A stretch of 64,000 nucleotides of DNA, from positions 1 through 64,000 of the forward strand of contig JAJYAG010000003.1 of NCBI GenBank assembly GCA_021779665.1, in the 5' to 3' direction. Source of the DNA: Bacteroidota bacterium. Its GTDB lineage: Bacteria > Bacteroidota > Bacteroidia > Bacteroidales > JAAUTT01. Below the pieces are notes generated by a model. The model was given only the letters and a program-made list of their open reading frames with translations, made no database searches and had not been told where the DNA came from. The translations under genes were made by a program, and so were the position numbers. Positions 42,804 through 52,112 of this stretch are shown here, one piece after another; the stretch's first letter is position 1, and each line of letters begins with the position of its first letter.

Positions 42804-44972
42804 TTAATTAAGTTTTAAAACTTTCCTCAGGTTGGGTTTTAATTCCAGCTCCATGGTTGCGGGATTCCCAGCTATTCCGTCCAGGTGGAGAACAATTCTT
42901 TGCGGAACTCTTCTGTTATTGGTGTCCAGATTCATCTCGAGTGTTGCCGAGGTGCCATCATCCGAGAATTTAATGTAGAATTTCAGCAATCCGAAATCAG
43001 TTAAAACATTATCGAGTTTTATTTCCATTCCGGGCCTGGTCCAGGTGGTTGGTACTCCTTCGAACAAATGCAGTTCGTTGCTGCGTTCCATTACCATCAA
43101 ATGACGTACTAAACGTATAAAATCGGCACTAACCCGACTATTGGGCATGTCGCCCAGGAATGTTTTTTCGGCAGCAGCCTGCGGAGACTGTTGCTCGAAC
43201 CAGGCGTAATTGGGTGAAGCGTGATTTGCCAGAGCATACATCAAGTTAAGTGCTTCCTGCTGTTTGCCTGTCCATTGCAAAGCATGGGCATAATCTACAG
43301 CCGCTGAAAGAACAACCATATTATTAGCCAAACCGGTATTTACAAGCAATCCTTCCTGAATAGTTTTTTCAAGCATCTTCATGTTTCCGGTGACAATCGG
43401 ATTGTTCAGATCGAATATTTTGCCAGGATACAGCGCATTTAAAAAGGTCCATTGCATTTTCTGCGTTACAGGCTTTTTCTCGGCCGAGGCTCTTGCCGGC
43501 AGGTAACTGTTTCCAAAAGCATCTTTTTTCATGTATTTGGGTGTAGCTTCCAGAAATGCTTTGTAATAATCGTCGTACTGACTTTGCCATTTTATTGCCT
43601 GTGCATTGCGACTTCCCCAGCGGGCGGCAGTGATCGCCGAATTTAACCCTGCCAGTACCCAGTAGTTATTTACAAAATCAATCCCCTGAGAATCTCCGTC
43701 TGCACCCGGAGGAATTAATCCTGAATATGACAGTTTGCTGTTGCTGAGGGTGCTTTTTTGAAGTTCCATCAGATAATTAAACCCTTTTTCCAGCTTAGGC
43801 CAGGAGGTTTCAAGCCATTGCTTGTCGCCGGTGAGACGTGCATAATTGGAAATAGCCCAAAGTACCATCCCTGTTTGTTTCCAGTCTTTATCCTGTTGCG
43901 AAAACGACCCGTCAGCCTTTTGGAGACTCAGCAGGTAATCCATTGCTTCACGGGCATATTTATCCTCGCCAAGCATGGTTAAGGCATCCACGATAAAAGG
44001 TGCATCGTTCACGGAGAATTTTCTGTTTGAAGAGGGTCCTGATTTCAGAATTACCATGTTGTTTTCTCTTTCGGCTACCTGGTAAATGTTGCGGATGGAA
44101 GCATCCAGTAGGTTTTGAATTTCAGTATCGGGCACGACAATATTATTGTAGGGGAGAGTTACATTTTCCCACCAGGCGACCGACTGTTTTTGAAGATACA
44201 AAGCCTGCTTCAAATTATTGGGGCAATCGATGGCCGTATATCCATGGGCAACGCCAAAAGCGAGCTGTATCGTTTTGCCCGGCTCAAGATCGACAGCTTT
44301 AAGTGTCACAATGATCTGCTTGCGGGCTTTATCATTGGGAAGCGCTTCAGTCGATGTCTTAGCAATGGCATGAGGGATAACAATTCTTAAAAAACCACCC
44401 ATGAAAACTCTTCCTTTTGCGGTATCCACAAGCGATTGATGGCTGGTAATTATTTTAAGTTCGGGACTAAGGCTTATAGTTGCATTTCCTTTATTTTCGT
44501 AAGTAATAATAACAATATCGTTACCTGGTTTACCATTCACCTTTTGGCCCAGCCATGTGCCCAGGAAATCGCTTACGGTGTTGTCGTCAGCACCAAACAG
44601 GAGAGGGGCAACGGCAAATGTTTCTTCGGTAACTTTGATATTATTCAGCTCTTTTCGGGTAATTAGCATAGGGATACGGGCATTGTAAAGCTGCTGGTTT
44701 GCCCAGGTTTCTTTTTCGCCGGCACTGAAACGGATTACAGTTCCAAATCCTGACTGCTGATTGCTGTTTGCGTTTGGAAATTCATACATCAGCTCCCCGT
44801 TTTTACCAACAACGCTTTTGCGGGCACTTTCTGGCTGGTTTATCAAAGTCTGCCACCAGGAAGGAGCATATTTATAGTTTACTTCCTGAATGGTTGCATT
44901 AGTCTGTGCTTTTAAAGAGGAGATGGTAAAAACAATCAGAAGAATTGAATTATATATCCGGGTTAAGCTCAT
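42804..44972 (-). CDS. Secreted six-hairpin glycosidase-like protein
   Basis: A signal peptide (residues 1-22, SLKAQ) precedes a beta-rich N-terminal domain to about residue 280. Residues 285-640 are alpha-helical pairs of the six-hairpin type: AREAMDYLLSLQKADGSFSQ, GMVLWAISNYARLTGDKQWLE and WTFLNALYPG. A small C-terminal beta domain follows. This architecture is shared by GH78, GH127, GH63-like and related enzymes, but I do not recognise a specific family. It stands divergent from the HTCS regulator of the arabinan locus, 230 bases apart, so it may be co-regulated and act on the same polysaccharide. The catalytic acids could not be assigned. Confidence 0.6.
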   Translation of the reverse strand: MSLTRIYNSILLIVFTISSLKAQTNATIQEVNYKYAPSWWQTLINQPESARKSVVGKNGELMYEFPNANSNQQSGFGTVIRFSAGEKETWANQQLYNARIPMLITRKELNNIKVTEETFAVAPLLFGADDNTVSDFLGTWLGQKVNGKPGNDIVIITYENKGNATISLSPELKIITSHQSLVDTAKGRVFMGGFLRIVIPHAIAKTSTEALPNDKARKQIIVTLKAVDLEPGKTIQLAFGVAHGYTAIDCPNNLKQALYLQKQSVAWWENVTLPYNNIVVPDTEIQNLLDASIRNIYQVAERENNMVILKSGPSSNRKFSVNDAPFIVDALTMLGEDKYAREAMDYLLSLQKADGSFSQQDKDWKQTGMVLWAISNYARLTGDKQWLETSWPKLEKGFNYLMELQKSTLSNSKLSYSGLIPPGADGDSQGIDFVNNYWVLAGLNSAITAARWGSRNAQAIKWQSQYDDYYKAFLEATPKYMKKDAFGNSYLPARASAEKKPVTQKMQWTFLNALYPGKIFDLNNPIVTGNMKMLEKTIQEGLLVNTGLANNMVVLSAAVDYAHALQWTGKQQEALNLMYALANHASPNYAWFEQQSPQAAAEKTFLGDMPNSRVSADFIRLVRHLMVMERSNELHLFEGVPTTWTRPGMEIKLDNVLTDFGLLKFYIKFSDDGTSATLEMNLDTNNRRVPQRIVLHLDGIAGNPATMELELKPNLRKVLKLN

Positions 44973-45202
44973 GCTTTTAATTTTAGTTTTAAGTATAACA
45001 GCTTTAAGAACGATAATTGGGGCACAAAAATATAAAACATTGGAAATATTTGTAAACAGGCAGGTTACTTATTAGAATAATCCTCCATGTTTTTAAGCGT
45101 TGCGCGTACACTTAATAAAAAATATTATTTAATTTGTGATTATATTTACAACGGAAGTATTTTCATCAACGCGGTCTGACGTAAGGTATTCAGGGAATTA
45201 TT

Positions 45203-48200
45203 ATGAAAATATACATGAGATACATACTACTGCTATTCATCTTTTTTTCCCCGGCAATCTCCCTGGTGGCCCAAAAATCGGTTATTCGTTTCAAACATTA
45301 TACTACCGATGAAGGATTATCGCAAAACATGGTCGATTGTATTCTCAAAGATTCGCATGGTTTTATGTGGTTCGGCACATGGAACGGGCTTAATCGTTTC
45401 GATGGATATTCCTTTACTGTTTTCAAACAGAACTCACAGGACCCCAACAGCATTTCCAATAACTTTATCTATGCCATATGTGAAGATAAATTTGGAAACA
45501 TTTGGGTGGGTACCAATAATGGCCTGAATGTTTTTATCTATGCCGAGAATCGGTTTATTCGATATTATTACGGCAAGGAGCACCCCGGTATTTCGTCGCC
45601 CACTGTTAATGCTCTTGTTTGCGATGCAAATGGAAGCATATGGGCAGGTACCAACGGCGGTTTAGACAAAATAGAGATTGAAGGCAGGAGTGGGCGTATT
45701 AAAAGTATCAAAAATTACAAGGCAGGGAATAGCCCTGACCAGCTAAGTTCCGGTGTTGTTCAGGCCATATCGGAAGATCGGCAGGGTAACCTTTGGATTG
45801 GAACAGATAACGGATTTAACTGGTTAAAAAAGGACGGGTCAATCACTCAATTCAGAAACGATCCGGCAAATATCAATAGTCTGAGCGATAATAACATCAA
45901 ATCGGTTTATGTTGATAAGAATGGTAATGTTTGGGCTGGCACAAGTTTCGGACTTAATTTGTTGGATGAAGAAGGTAAACTTATCCGGCGATATTATCAT
46001 AACCCCGCTGATCCTACATCAATTGTCCACAATACAACCATGAATATTGCGGAAGACCTGAATGGCAGGCTCATTTTTGGTACATTGGGTGGTATCAGCA
46101 TTTACAAAGCCGGCACGAATAATTTTATAAACTATTCCTACAGAATCAACGACATTTATGGTTTAAACAATGAATTTGTTAACTGTTTGCTTGCAGATAA
46201 GGAAGGTAATATCTGGGTTGGAACTGAAAAAGGAGGAATCAACATTTTTAACATCTATCAGAAACCATTCGAGTTCTTCGAAAACGAACCCGGAAACGCA
46301 GGTTCTTTAAGTCACAACACCATTAACTCCATATTGGAGGATCAGGATTACATCTGGATTGGCACTGCGGGTGGTGGATTAAACAAATATGACAAAAAAG
46401 CAGGCCGATTTTTTAATTACAGAAACAATTCGCGGGTTGCTTCATCGTTGAGCAGCGATTTTGTGACATCTCTTTTTAAAGATAAACAAGCAAGACTTTG
46501 GATAGGCACCTGGGGTGGAGGCTTAAATCTCATTCAAGGTGCCGGAGTGAGAAACTTTCGTTTTATCATCCGGCCTTTAGCCGGCCAGGGCAATGGCGTA
46601 AATACGTATGATTTCATTTCATGCATTCTCGATAATGGCGACGGAAAATTCTGGATTGGCACGTTAGGAGGGTTGATACTTTTTGATCCCGTGTCCTTTG
46701 AATACGAGCACCTGGTTCCTGCAAATCCCAATATGCCGATTACCCAGGTGGGATGCCTTCAGTATGACAACTCCGGAAATTTATGGGCAGGTACCATTAA
46801 AGGGCTGTACCGAATTTTCAAAAACAGCGGTGGGGAAGTTTCTGCAAAAGGATGTATGGCCGAATTCTACCATAACATTCCCAGGAATTCGAATTCCATC
46901 AGTGGCGATTATGTAATCTCGATTCATAAGGATAAGAAGGGCACTATGTGGTTCGGAACATACGGGAACGGACTTAACCATTTTATTGAAGGTAAACCGG
47001 CGAAGACTCCAGGAACTTTTGTTCACTATACCGAGCAGGATGGCTTATGCGATAATGTTGTTTATGCAATTCTGGAAGATGAAAAGGATAACTTGTGGTT
47101 AAGTACCGACAATGGATTATCGAAATTCAACACCAGGGATAAAAGATTCCGGAACTACTATAAAACTGATGGTTTGCAAAGTAACCAGTTCTACTGGTCG
47201 GCCAGTTATAAAAACAAGGACGGGAAAATGTACTTTGGAGGAATGAAAGGCATAAATGCCTTCTATCCCGACAGCATTCACGATATTAAGCTGCCCGCAC
47301 GGACCATGATCACCGACTTCAAAATATACAACCAATCGGTTGAGGTGGGCAAAAAGTACAGCGGCCGCGTTGTTCTGGAGAAATCAATTTCAGAGACAAA
47401 AGAAATTAAGCTTTCCTATAAATCGAACGAATTCTCGTTTGAATTTTCTGCCTTACAGTATTTTCAACCCGAAAATGTAAGTTATGCCTATAAACTGCAA
47501 GGGTTCGATCAGCAATGGACCAACGTATCCTCATCGCGCAGGTTTGCCATTTATACCAATATAACCCGGGGTTCGTATGTATTTATGGTTAAAGCTGTTG
47601 ATAATGAAGGTCAGGCCATTCAGGAGCCATTTGAAATGCGGATTACCATTATCCCGCCATTTTGGTCCACCTGGTGGTTTATACTTATTATTGCCGCTCT
47701 AATTATCTCAGGAGCAATTTCATACTTCCGCTACAGGGTTTATGCTTTAAAGCGACAAACCCGCAAGTTGGAAAAGCTTGTAAGCCAGCGTACCGAAAAA
47801 ATAGAACAACAAAAAGAAGAGCTTGTTACTCAGGCCGAACAGTTATTGGAAACGAACCAGCAACTGGAGAAAAAGAAAGAGTTGATCGAAGGTCAGAAAG
47901 AACAGCTGGAAAAGCAAAACCTGGAGATCTCCCAGCAACGCGACAAGCTTATAGAGTTAAACCGGAAGGTTCAGGTTGCCAACCAGCAACAGCTTAATTT
48001 CTTCACACATATTTCCCATGAGTTCCGCACTCCTTTAACACTCATCACCTCGCCCGTTGAACAGCTTTTAAGGGAAATCGCCGCTGATGGCAGTGTAAAA
48101 TCAAAATTGAACATGGTTTACAAAAATGCCCAACGGATGCTCCATTTGATAAATCAACTAATGGATATCAGGAAAGTTGAAACAGGCAAAACAGAGCTAA

Positions 48201-49675
48201 AGGCATCAAAGGACAACTTGGTGAAATTTGTCGAAGGTATTTCTGCATCCTTTAATTCACTGGCCGCACAGCGGAATATCAAGTATAACCTGATAATGAA
48301 CAGGAAAACTCCCGATATTTATTTTGATCACGAAATTGTTGAGAATATCCTTTATAACCTGCTCTCCAACGCTTTTAAATACACTGGCGAAAACGGCGGC
48401 ATTTCCGTAATTATTGAAACGTCGGATGGCAAACCGTCGGGAAAAGACGATATTCCGATCGTAGACAAGCATTTCTACAAGCAATACAATATAAATGAAT
48501 ATCTCAAAATTGAGGTTCGCGATACAGGGATAGGTATTGCACAGGAACAGGTCCGCGATATTTTCAGACGTTTTTACCGCATTCATTCCCATTTGAGTAC
48601 CCGGACAACCGGAACAGGAATCGGACTGTATCTTACCCGCGAGTTAATCAAAGCGCACAAAGGTCTTCTCTATGTAAATAGCAAACCAGGCGCGGGAACT
48701 TCAATAAAGCTGATGCTGCCAGTTGGATCTGCGCACCTTTCCCCCACTGAAATCGTGGACAAAACGGCACCGGAAATCTCTGCCGGTTCAGAACTGCAGA
48801 TAAAGTTACTGAATGAGCAACTGGCTGGTAATTTTAAAGAGAAAAAAAGCCACATGACTGAACCCTCAAGAGTTGTTCTGGATACTGAACCGTTTGAAAA
48901 GCCTTCGTCTGATAAGCAGTTAATTCTCATTATTGACGACGACACCGACCTCTGCTCTTATCTGGCAGATTCTCTCAAAACATCGTTCAGGGTGATAAAG
49001 GCCGAAAATGGAAAAGAAGGTTGGGCACTGGCCAATAGTCACTTTCCCGATGTGATTATCTCGGATGTAATGATGCCCGAAATGGATGGCCTTGAACTCT
49101 GTACCAGGCTGAAAACCGAGATCCAAACCTCGCACATTCCCGTAATTCTGTTAACAGCCCGTTCTGAGGCTGAGCATTATATTGAAGGCCTGGAAACCGG
49201 TGCCGACGATTATATAGCAAAACCTTTTAACGTTCGTATTATTGAAGCCAAAATAAAGAACCTGATCGAAAACCGTAAAAGACTCAAAGCCCTCTTTGCA
49301 AACAGTCTTATCCCTGTACCCCGCGAGGTTACAACAACCCGGTCCGACGAAATTTTTCTGCAACGTGCTATTAAGCTGGTAGAAGATAATATAAACGATG
49401 CCGGTTTCAGTGTTCAGGAAATGGCTTCGGAACTGTGTATAAGCCGAAGTTTATTGCACAAGAAACTTACAGCCATTGTCGACCAGTCGGCCGGCGATTT
49501 TATAACGGCCATAAAACTTAAAAAATCGGCTCTGCTTATGCACGAAGGCAATTCCAATATTTCGGAAGTTGCGTATGCCGTTGGTTTTAACGATCCAAAA
49601 TATTTCAGCCGCTGTTTCAAAAAGCATTTTGGCAAATCGCCCTCCGAGTATGTAAAGGACAATAGTCTAAATTAA
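45203..49675 (+). CDS. Hybrid two-component system sensor-regulator (HTCS)
   Basis: One 1490-residue chain joins all parts of a PUL regulator. After a signal peptide (1-23) come 14 repeats of the x-W-x-G-T-x-x-G-L type, two seven-bladed Reg_prop propellers (about 30-690), then a Y_Y_Y domain (about 730-810) and a membrane helix (about 820-845). A coiled coil leads to HisKA with His939 in SHEFRTPL, the ATPase domain (N box NLLSNAFKYT; G boxes DTGIGIA and GTGIGLYL), a receiver with phospho-accepting Asp1288 (ISDVMMPEMDG) and a C-terminal AraC-type HTH (about 1385-1488, ending FGKSPSEYV). It senses a released oligosaccharide in the periplasm and activates the adjacent arabinan genes. Confidence 0.95.
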   Translation: MKIYMRYILLLFIFFSPAISLVAQKSVIRFKHYTTDEGLSQNMVDCILKDSHGFMWFGTWNGLNRFDGYSFTVFKQNSQDPNSISNNFIYAICEDKFGNIWVGTNNGLNVFIYAENRFIRYYYGKEHPGISSPTVNALVCDANGSIWAGTNGGLDKIEIEGRSGRIKSIKNYKAGNSPDQLSSGVVQAISEDRQGNLWIGTDNGFNWLKKDGSITQFRNDPANINSLSDNNIKSVYVDKNGNVWAGTSFGLNLLDEEGKLIRRYYHNPADPTSIVHNTTMNIAEDLNGRLIFGTLGGISIYKAGTNNFINYSYRINDIYGLNNEFVNCLLADKEGNIWVGTEKGGINIFNIYQKPFEFFENEPGNAGSLSHNTINSILEDQDYIWIGTAGGGLNKYDKKAGRFFNYRNNSRVASSLSSDFVTSLFKDKQARLWIGTWGGGLNLIQGAGVRNFRFIIRPLAGQGNGVNTYDFISCILDNGDGKFWIGTLGGLILFDPVSFEYEHLVPANPNMPITQVGCLQYDNSGNLWAGTIKGLYRIFKNSGGEVSAKGCMAEFYHNIPRNSNSISGDYVISIHKDKKGTMWFGTYGNGLNHFIEGKPAKTPGTFVHYTEQDGLCDNVVYAILEDEKDNLWLSTDNGLSKFNTRDKRFRNYYKTDGLQSNQFYWSASYKNKDGKMYFGGMKGINAFYPDSIHDIKLPARTMITDFKIYNQSVEVGKKYSGRVVLEKSISETKEIKLSYKSNEFSFEFSALQYFQPENVSYAYKLQGFDQQWTNVSSSRRFAIYTNITRGSYVFMVKAVDNEGQAIQEPFEMRITIIPPFWSTWWFILIIAALIISGAISYFRYRVYALKRQTRKLEKLVSQRTEKIEQQKEELVTQAEQLLETNQQLEKKKELIEGQKEQLEKQNLEISQQRDKLIELNRKVQVANQQQLNFFTHISHEFRTPLTLITSPVEQLLREIAADGSVKSKLNMVYKNAQRMLHLINQLMDIRKVETGKTELKASKDNLVKFVEGISASFNSLAAQRNIKYNLIMNRKTPDIYFDHEIVENILYNLLSNAFKYTGENGGISVIIETSDGKPSGKDDIPIVDKHFYKQYNINEYLKIEVRDTGIGIAQEQVRDIFRRFYRIHSHLSTRTTGTGIGLYLTRELIKAHKGLLYVNSKPGAGTSIKLMLPVGSAHLSPTEIVDKTAPEISAGSELQIKLLNEQLAGNFKEKKSHMTEPSRVVLDTEPFEKPSSDKQLILIIDDDTDLCSYLADSLKTSFRVIKAENGKEGWALANSHFPDVIISDVMMPEMDGLELCTRLKTEIQTSHIPVILLTARSEAEHYIEGLETGADDYIAKPFNVRIIEAKIKNLIENRKRLKALFANSLIPVPREVTTTRSDEIFLQRAIKLVEDNINDAGFSVQEMASELCISRSLLHKKLTAIVDQSAGDFITAIKLKKSALLMHEGNSNISEVAYAVGFNDPKYFSRCFKKHFGKSPSEYVKDNSLN

Positions 49676-50050
49676 TTCCGAAAACAGCATCCTCGTTTCA
49701 GGCTAAGGTTTCCAAAACAAATCTTATTTCATTTCTCGCCTTAAATCAAATTACCATGCGGTTATGTTGTTGAATTTCAACACATAAAAAATAAGTGTGC
49801 TTTTTACACATTTTTACACCATAAATACACAATTCTCCACCTCAATTTTCTTCACTCCCGATACTTTTACACCTGCCGGACTTTCTCTTACATCCGGGCA
49901 ATTATAGTAACTACTAATTATTAAACTAATGAAACAATTTTTATGGGAGGTATAAATAATCAGAGAGTCCTGATTTTAGCAGCTGGAAATTATGCGGTTC
50001 GTTACCGTGAATCTGGAGTAAAAAAGTAAATCAATAAAATCGATGATGAT
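49676..50050. other. 375-base leader region between HTCS and the GH51 gene
   Basis: The gap holds the TTTTACAC-type repeats described at 49801-49873. It also holds two short open frames (8 codons from 49929, 28 codons from 49943) that may be leader peptides or chance, and a 6-bp hairpin AATCAG-N6-CTGATT near 49958-49975. No classical -33/-7 promoter is seen, as expected for an HTCS-activated promoter. Confidence 0.5.
49801..49873 (+). promoter_or_regulatory. Candidate HTCS binding repeats upstream of GH51
   Basis: TTTTTACAC occurs at 49801 and 49811, followed by TAAATACAC at 49822, so three ACAC ends fall about 10-11 bases apart on one face of the helix. A fourth TTTTACACC is at 49865. AraC-type output domains bind direct repeats of this spacing, so this is the likely site for the neighbouring HTCS. 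Confidence 0.55.
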
Positions 50051-52027
50051 ATGATAAATAAATTTTTTCTCAATGTAAGTATTGCATTGTTCCTGACCGC
50101 AGGAGCTATAGTGGCGCAGAAAAGCTCTCCCATTGTGGTGAACGCCGATAAACCGCTGGCAGCTATTCAACCGACTATGTATGGTATTTTCTTCGAAGAT
50201 ATCAATATGGCTGCCGATGGAGGAATATATGCCGAGCTTGTTAAAAACCGCTCATTTGAATTTTTTCATCCTCTGATGGGTTGGAAAGAAATGAAACAGG
50301 ACAGTGCTGCCGGCTCACTTCTGGTGAGTAACCGAGGCGAAAATAGTCCTGTTAATCCAAGGTATGCTCATGTAGAGTTTGATAACAGCAAAGGCACCTA
50401 TGGTTTGACAAACTTTGGATTCCGTGGCATGGGCATCAAAAAGGATATGAAATATCATTTCTCGGTAATGGTGAATCATAAAGGGGGAAATGTAAAGTTA
50501 AACCTCGAATTGACTGATCCGCAGGGGAACAAAATAGGTCAGGCCACGCTTGTGCCTGGTAATGAGGTCTGGGAAAAATATACAGTGGATATTACGGCCA
50601 CCAAAACCGAGCCGAAAGCCAAACTTACCATCTGGTTCGAGGGTGCAGGTTCTCTGGATATAGATATGATTTCCCTTTTTCCCGACGATACATGGAAAAA
50701 CCGTCCCAATGGCCTGAGAGCCGACCTCGTGCAACTGCTTGCCGATATGAAGCCCGGTTTTGTTAGGTTTCCCGGAGGATGTATTGTGGAAGGCCGCGAA
50801 CTTGCAACCCGCTACCAATGGAAAAAAACTGTTGGCAAGGTGGAAGACCGTCAGTTAATAGTCAACCGCTGGAATACAGAATTCGCACACCGTCCCGCGC
50901 CCGATTATTTTCAGACTTTTGGTCTGGGATTCTACGAATACTTCCAGCTTGCTGAAGATATCGGCGCCCAGCCTTTGCCAATTCTGAGCTGCGGTATGGC
51001 CTGCCAGTTCAACACTGCCGAAGTGGTGCCGATGGATATGCTCGATCCCTATATTCAGGATGCCCTCGACCTTATTGAGTTTGCAAATGGCTCAACATCC
51101 ACAGCCTGGGGAAAACTTCGTGCCTCGATGGGGCATCCTGAGCCGTTTAACCTTAAAATGATTGGTGTTGGCAACGAGCAATGGGGGCCTCAGTATATCG
51201 AGCGATATAAGGCTTTCCACGATACATTGAAAAAATATCACCCTGAAATTACTTTAATAACGGGTACCGGTCCGTCACCCGATGGATTGCTGTTCGACTA
51301 TGCTGCCACGGAACTCAAAAAACTAAACGCCGAAATTGTGGATGAGCATTATTATAAAAATCCGCAATGGTTCCTTGAAAATGCTACCCGTTACGACAAT
51401 TACGACCGCAACAGTTATAAAATTTTTGCCGGCGAATATGCAGCTCAAAGTGTGGCTACCGTAAGTCCGCTCAATAAAAACAACTGGAACTGCGCCCTTT
51501 CCGAGGCTGCCTTTATGACCGGCCTGGAACGCAATGCCGACGTGGTTTACATGAGTTCCTATGCTCCGCTTTTTGCCCATAACGAAGGCTGGCAGTGGAC
51601 CCCCGACCTCATCTGGTTCAACAATCTTAGCTCGTTTGGAACACCTAATTATTATGTGCAGAAACTCTTTTCTGTAAACAAAGGAACCAATGTCCTTTCC
51701 ATACTTAAGGACAACAAGACTTTAACGGGACAGAATGGTTTGTACGCATCCGCCACATTCGATAAAGCCACTGGTGAAATCATCCTCAAAATTGTAAATG
51801 CATCCGATAAGGCAATAACCGAACCTATCATTATCCAATCGGCCAGACGACTTGCGCCTGCCGGTAAAATGACTGTTCTTGCAAGTAAGAATCCGGAGGA
51901 GATGAATTCGATAGAAAAGCCACAGAATGTTGCACCTCAGGAAAAGCCGCTCAACATTAAGGGTAAAAAACTGGATCTGAATCTCGATCCGCTTTCATTC
52001 ACTGTAATACGCCTTAAAACAATGTAA
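50051..52027 (+). CDS. GH51 alpha-L-arabinofuranosidase with CBM4_9-like module
   Basis: A signal peptide (residues 1-22, IVAQ) directs the enzyme to the periplasm. The catalytic TIM barrel carries the general acid/base Glu376 in GVGNEQW and the nucleophile Glu462 in FAGEYAA, with GFVRFPGGC marking an early strand. The N-terminal part after residue 100 contains a CBM4_9-like beta-sandwich (YHFSVMVNHKGGNVKLNLEL), and the C-terminal 150 residues form the usual beta domain ending LDPLSFTVIRLKT. The enzyme removes non-reducing arabinofuranose from arabinan or arabinoxylan. Its location between the HTCS and SusC/SusD makes it the first enzyme of the locus. Confidence 0.95.
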   Translation: MINKFFLNVSIALFLTAGAIVAQKSSPIVVNADKPLAAIQPTMYGIFFEDINMAADGGIYAELVKNRSFEFFHPLMGWKEMKQDSAAGSLLVSNRGENSPVNPRYAHVEFDNSKGTYGLTNFGFRGMGIKKDMKYHFSVMVNHKGGNVKLNLELTDPQGNKIGQATLVPGNEVWEKYTVDITATKTEPKAKLTIWFEGAGSLDIDMISLFPDDTWKNRPNGLRADLVQLLADMKPGFVRFPGGCIVEGRELATRYQWKKTVGKVEDRQLIVNRWNTEFAHRPAPDYFQTFGLGFYEYFQLAEDIGAQPLPILSCGMACQFNTAEVVPMDMLDPYIQDALDLIEFANGSTSTAWGKLRASMGHPEPFNLKMIGVGNEQWGPQYIERYKAFHDTLKKYHPEITLITGTGPSPDGLLFDYAATELKKLNAEIVDEHYYKNPQWFLENATRYDNYDRNSYKIFAGEYAAQSVATVSPLNKNNWNCALSEAAFMTGLERNADVVYMSSYAPLFAHNEGWQWTPDLIWFNNLSSFGTPNYYVQKLFSVNKGTNVLSILKDNKTLTGQNGLYASATFDKATGEIILKIVNASDKAITEPIIIQSARRLAPAGKMTVLASKNPEEMNSIEKPQNVAPQEKPLNIKGKKLDLNLDPLSFTVIRLKTM

Positions 52028-52073
52028 AACTCTCATCTTCATACACTAACTATTAATGAACAAATTAAAATTT

Positions 52074-52112
52074 ATGAAAACAACTAAACTGATGATTTAT
52101 GAAAACAAGTAA
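52074..52112 (+). other. Duplicated 5' end of the lipoprotein gene (12-codon upstream frame)
   Basis: ATGAAAACAACTAAACTGAT at 52074 is an imperfect copy of the true gene start 25 bases downstream (ATGAAAACAAGTAAATTAAT at 52099). The upstream copy reads 12 codons in another frame and stops at 52110-52112, just inside the gene. It looks like a short tandem duplication and may act as an overlapping leader. Confidence 0.6.

Noticed and set aside
45300-47260. Repetitive coding sequence within the HTCS gene
   Set aside because: The repeats are protein-level beta-propeller blades, diverged at the DNA level, not tandem DNA repeats or a CRISPR array.
49943-50029. 28-codon frame just before the GH51 gene
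   Set aside because: It has no recognisable signal or family and no start-site evidence; it is noted only as a possible leader.
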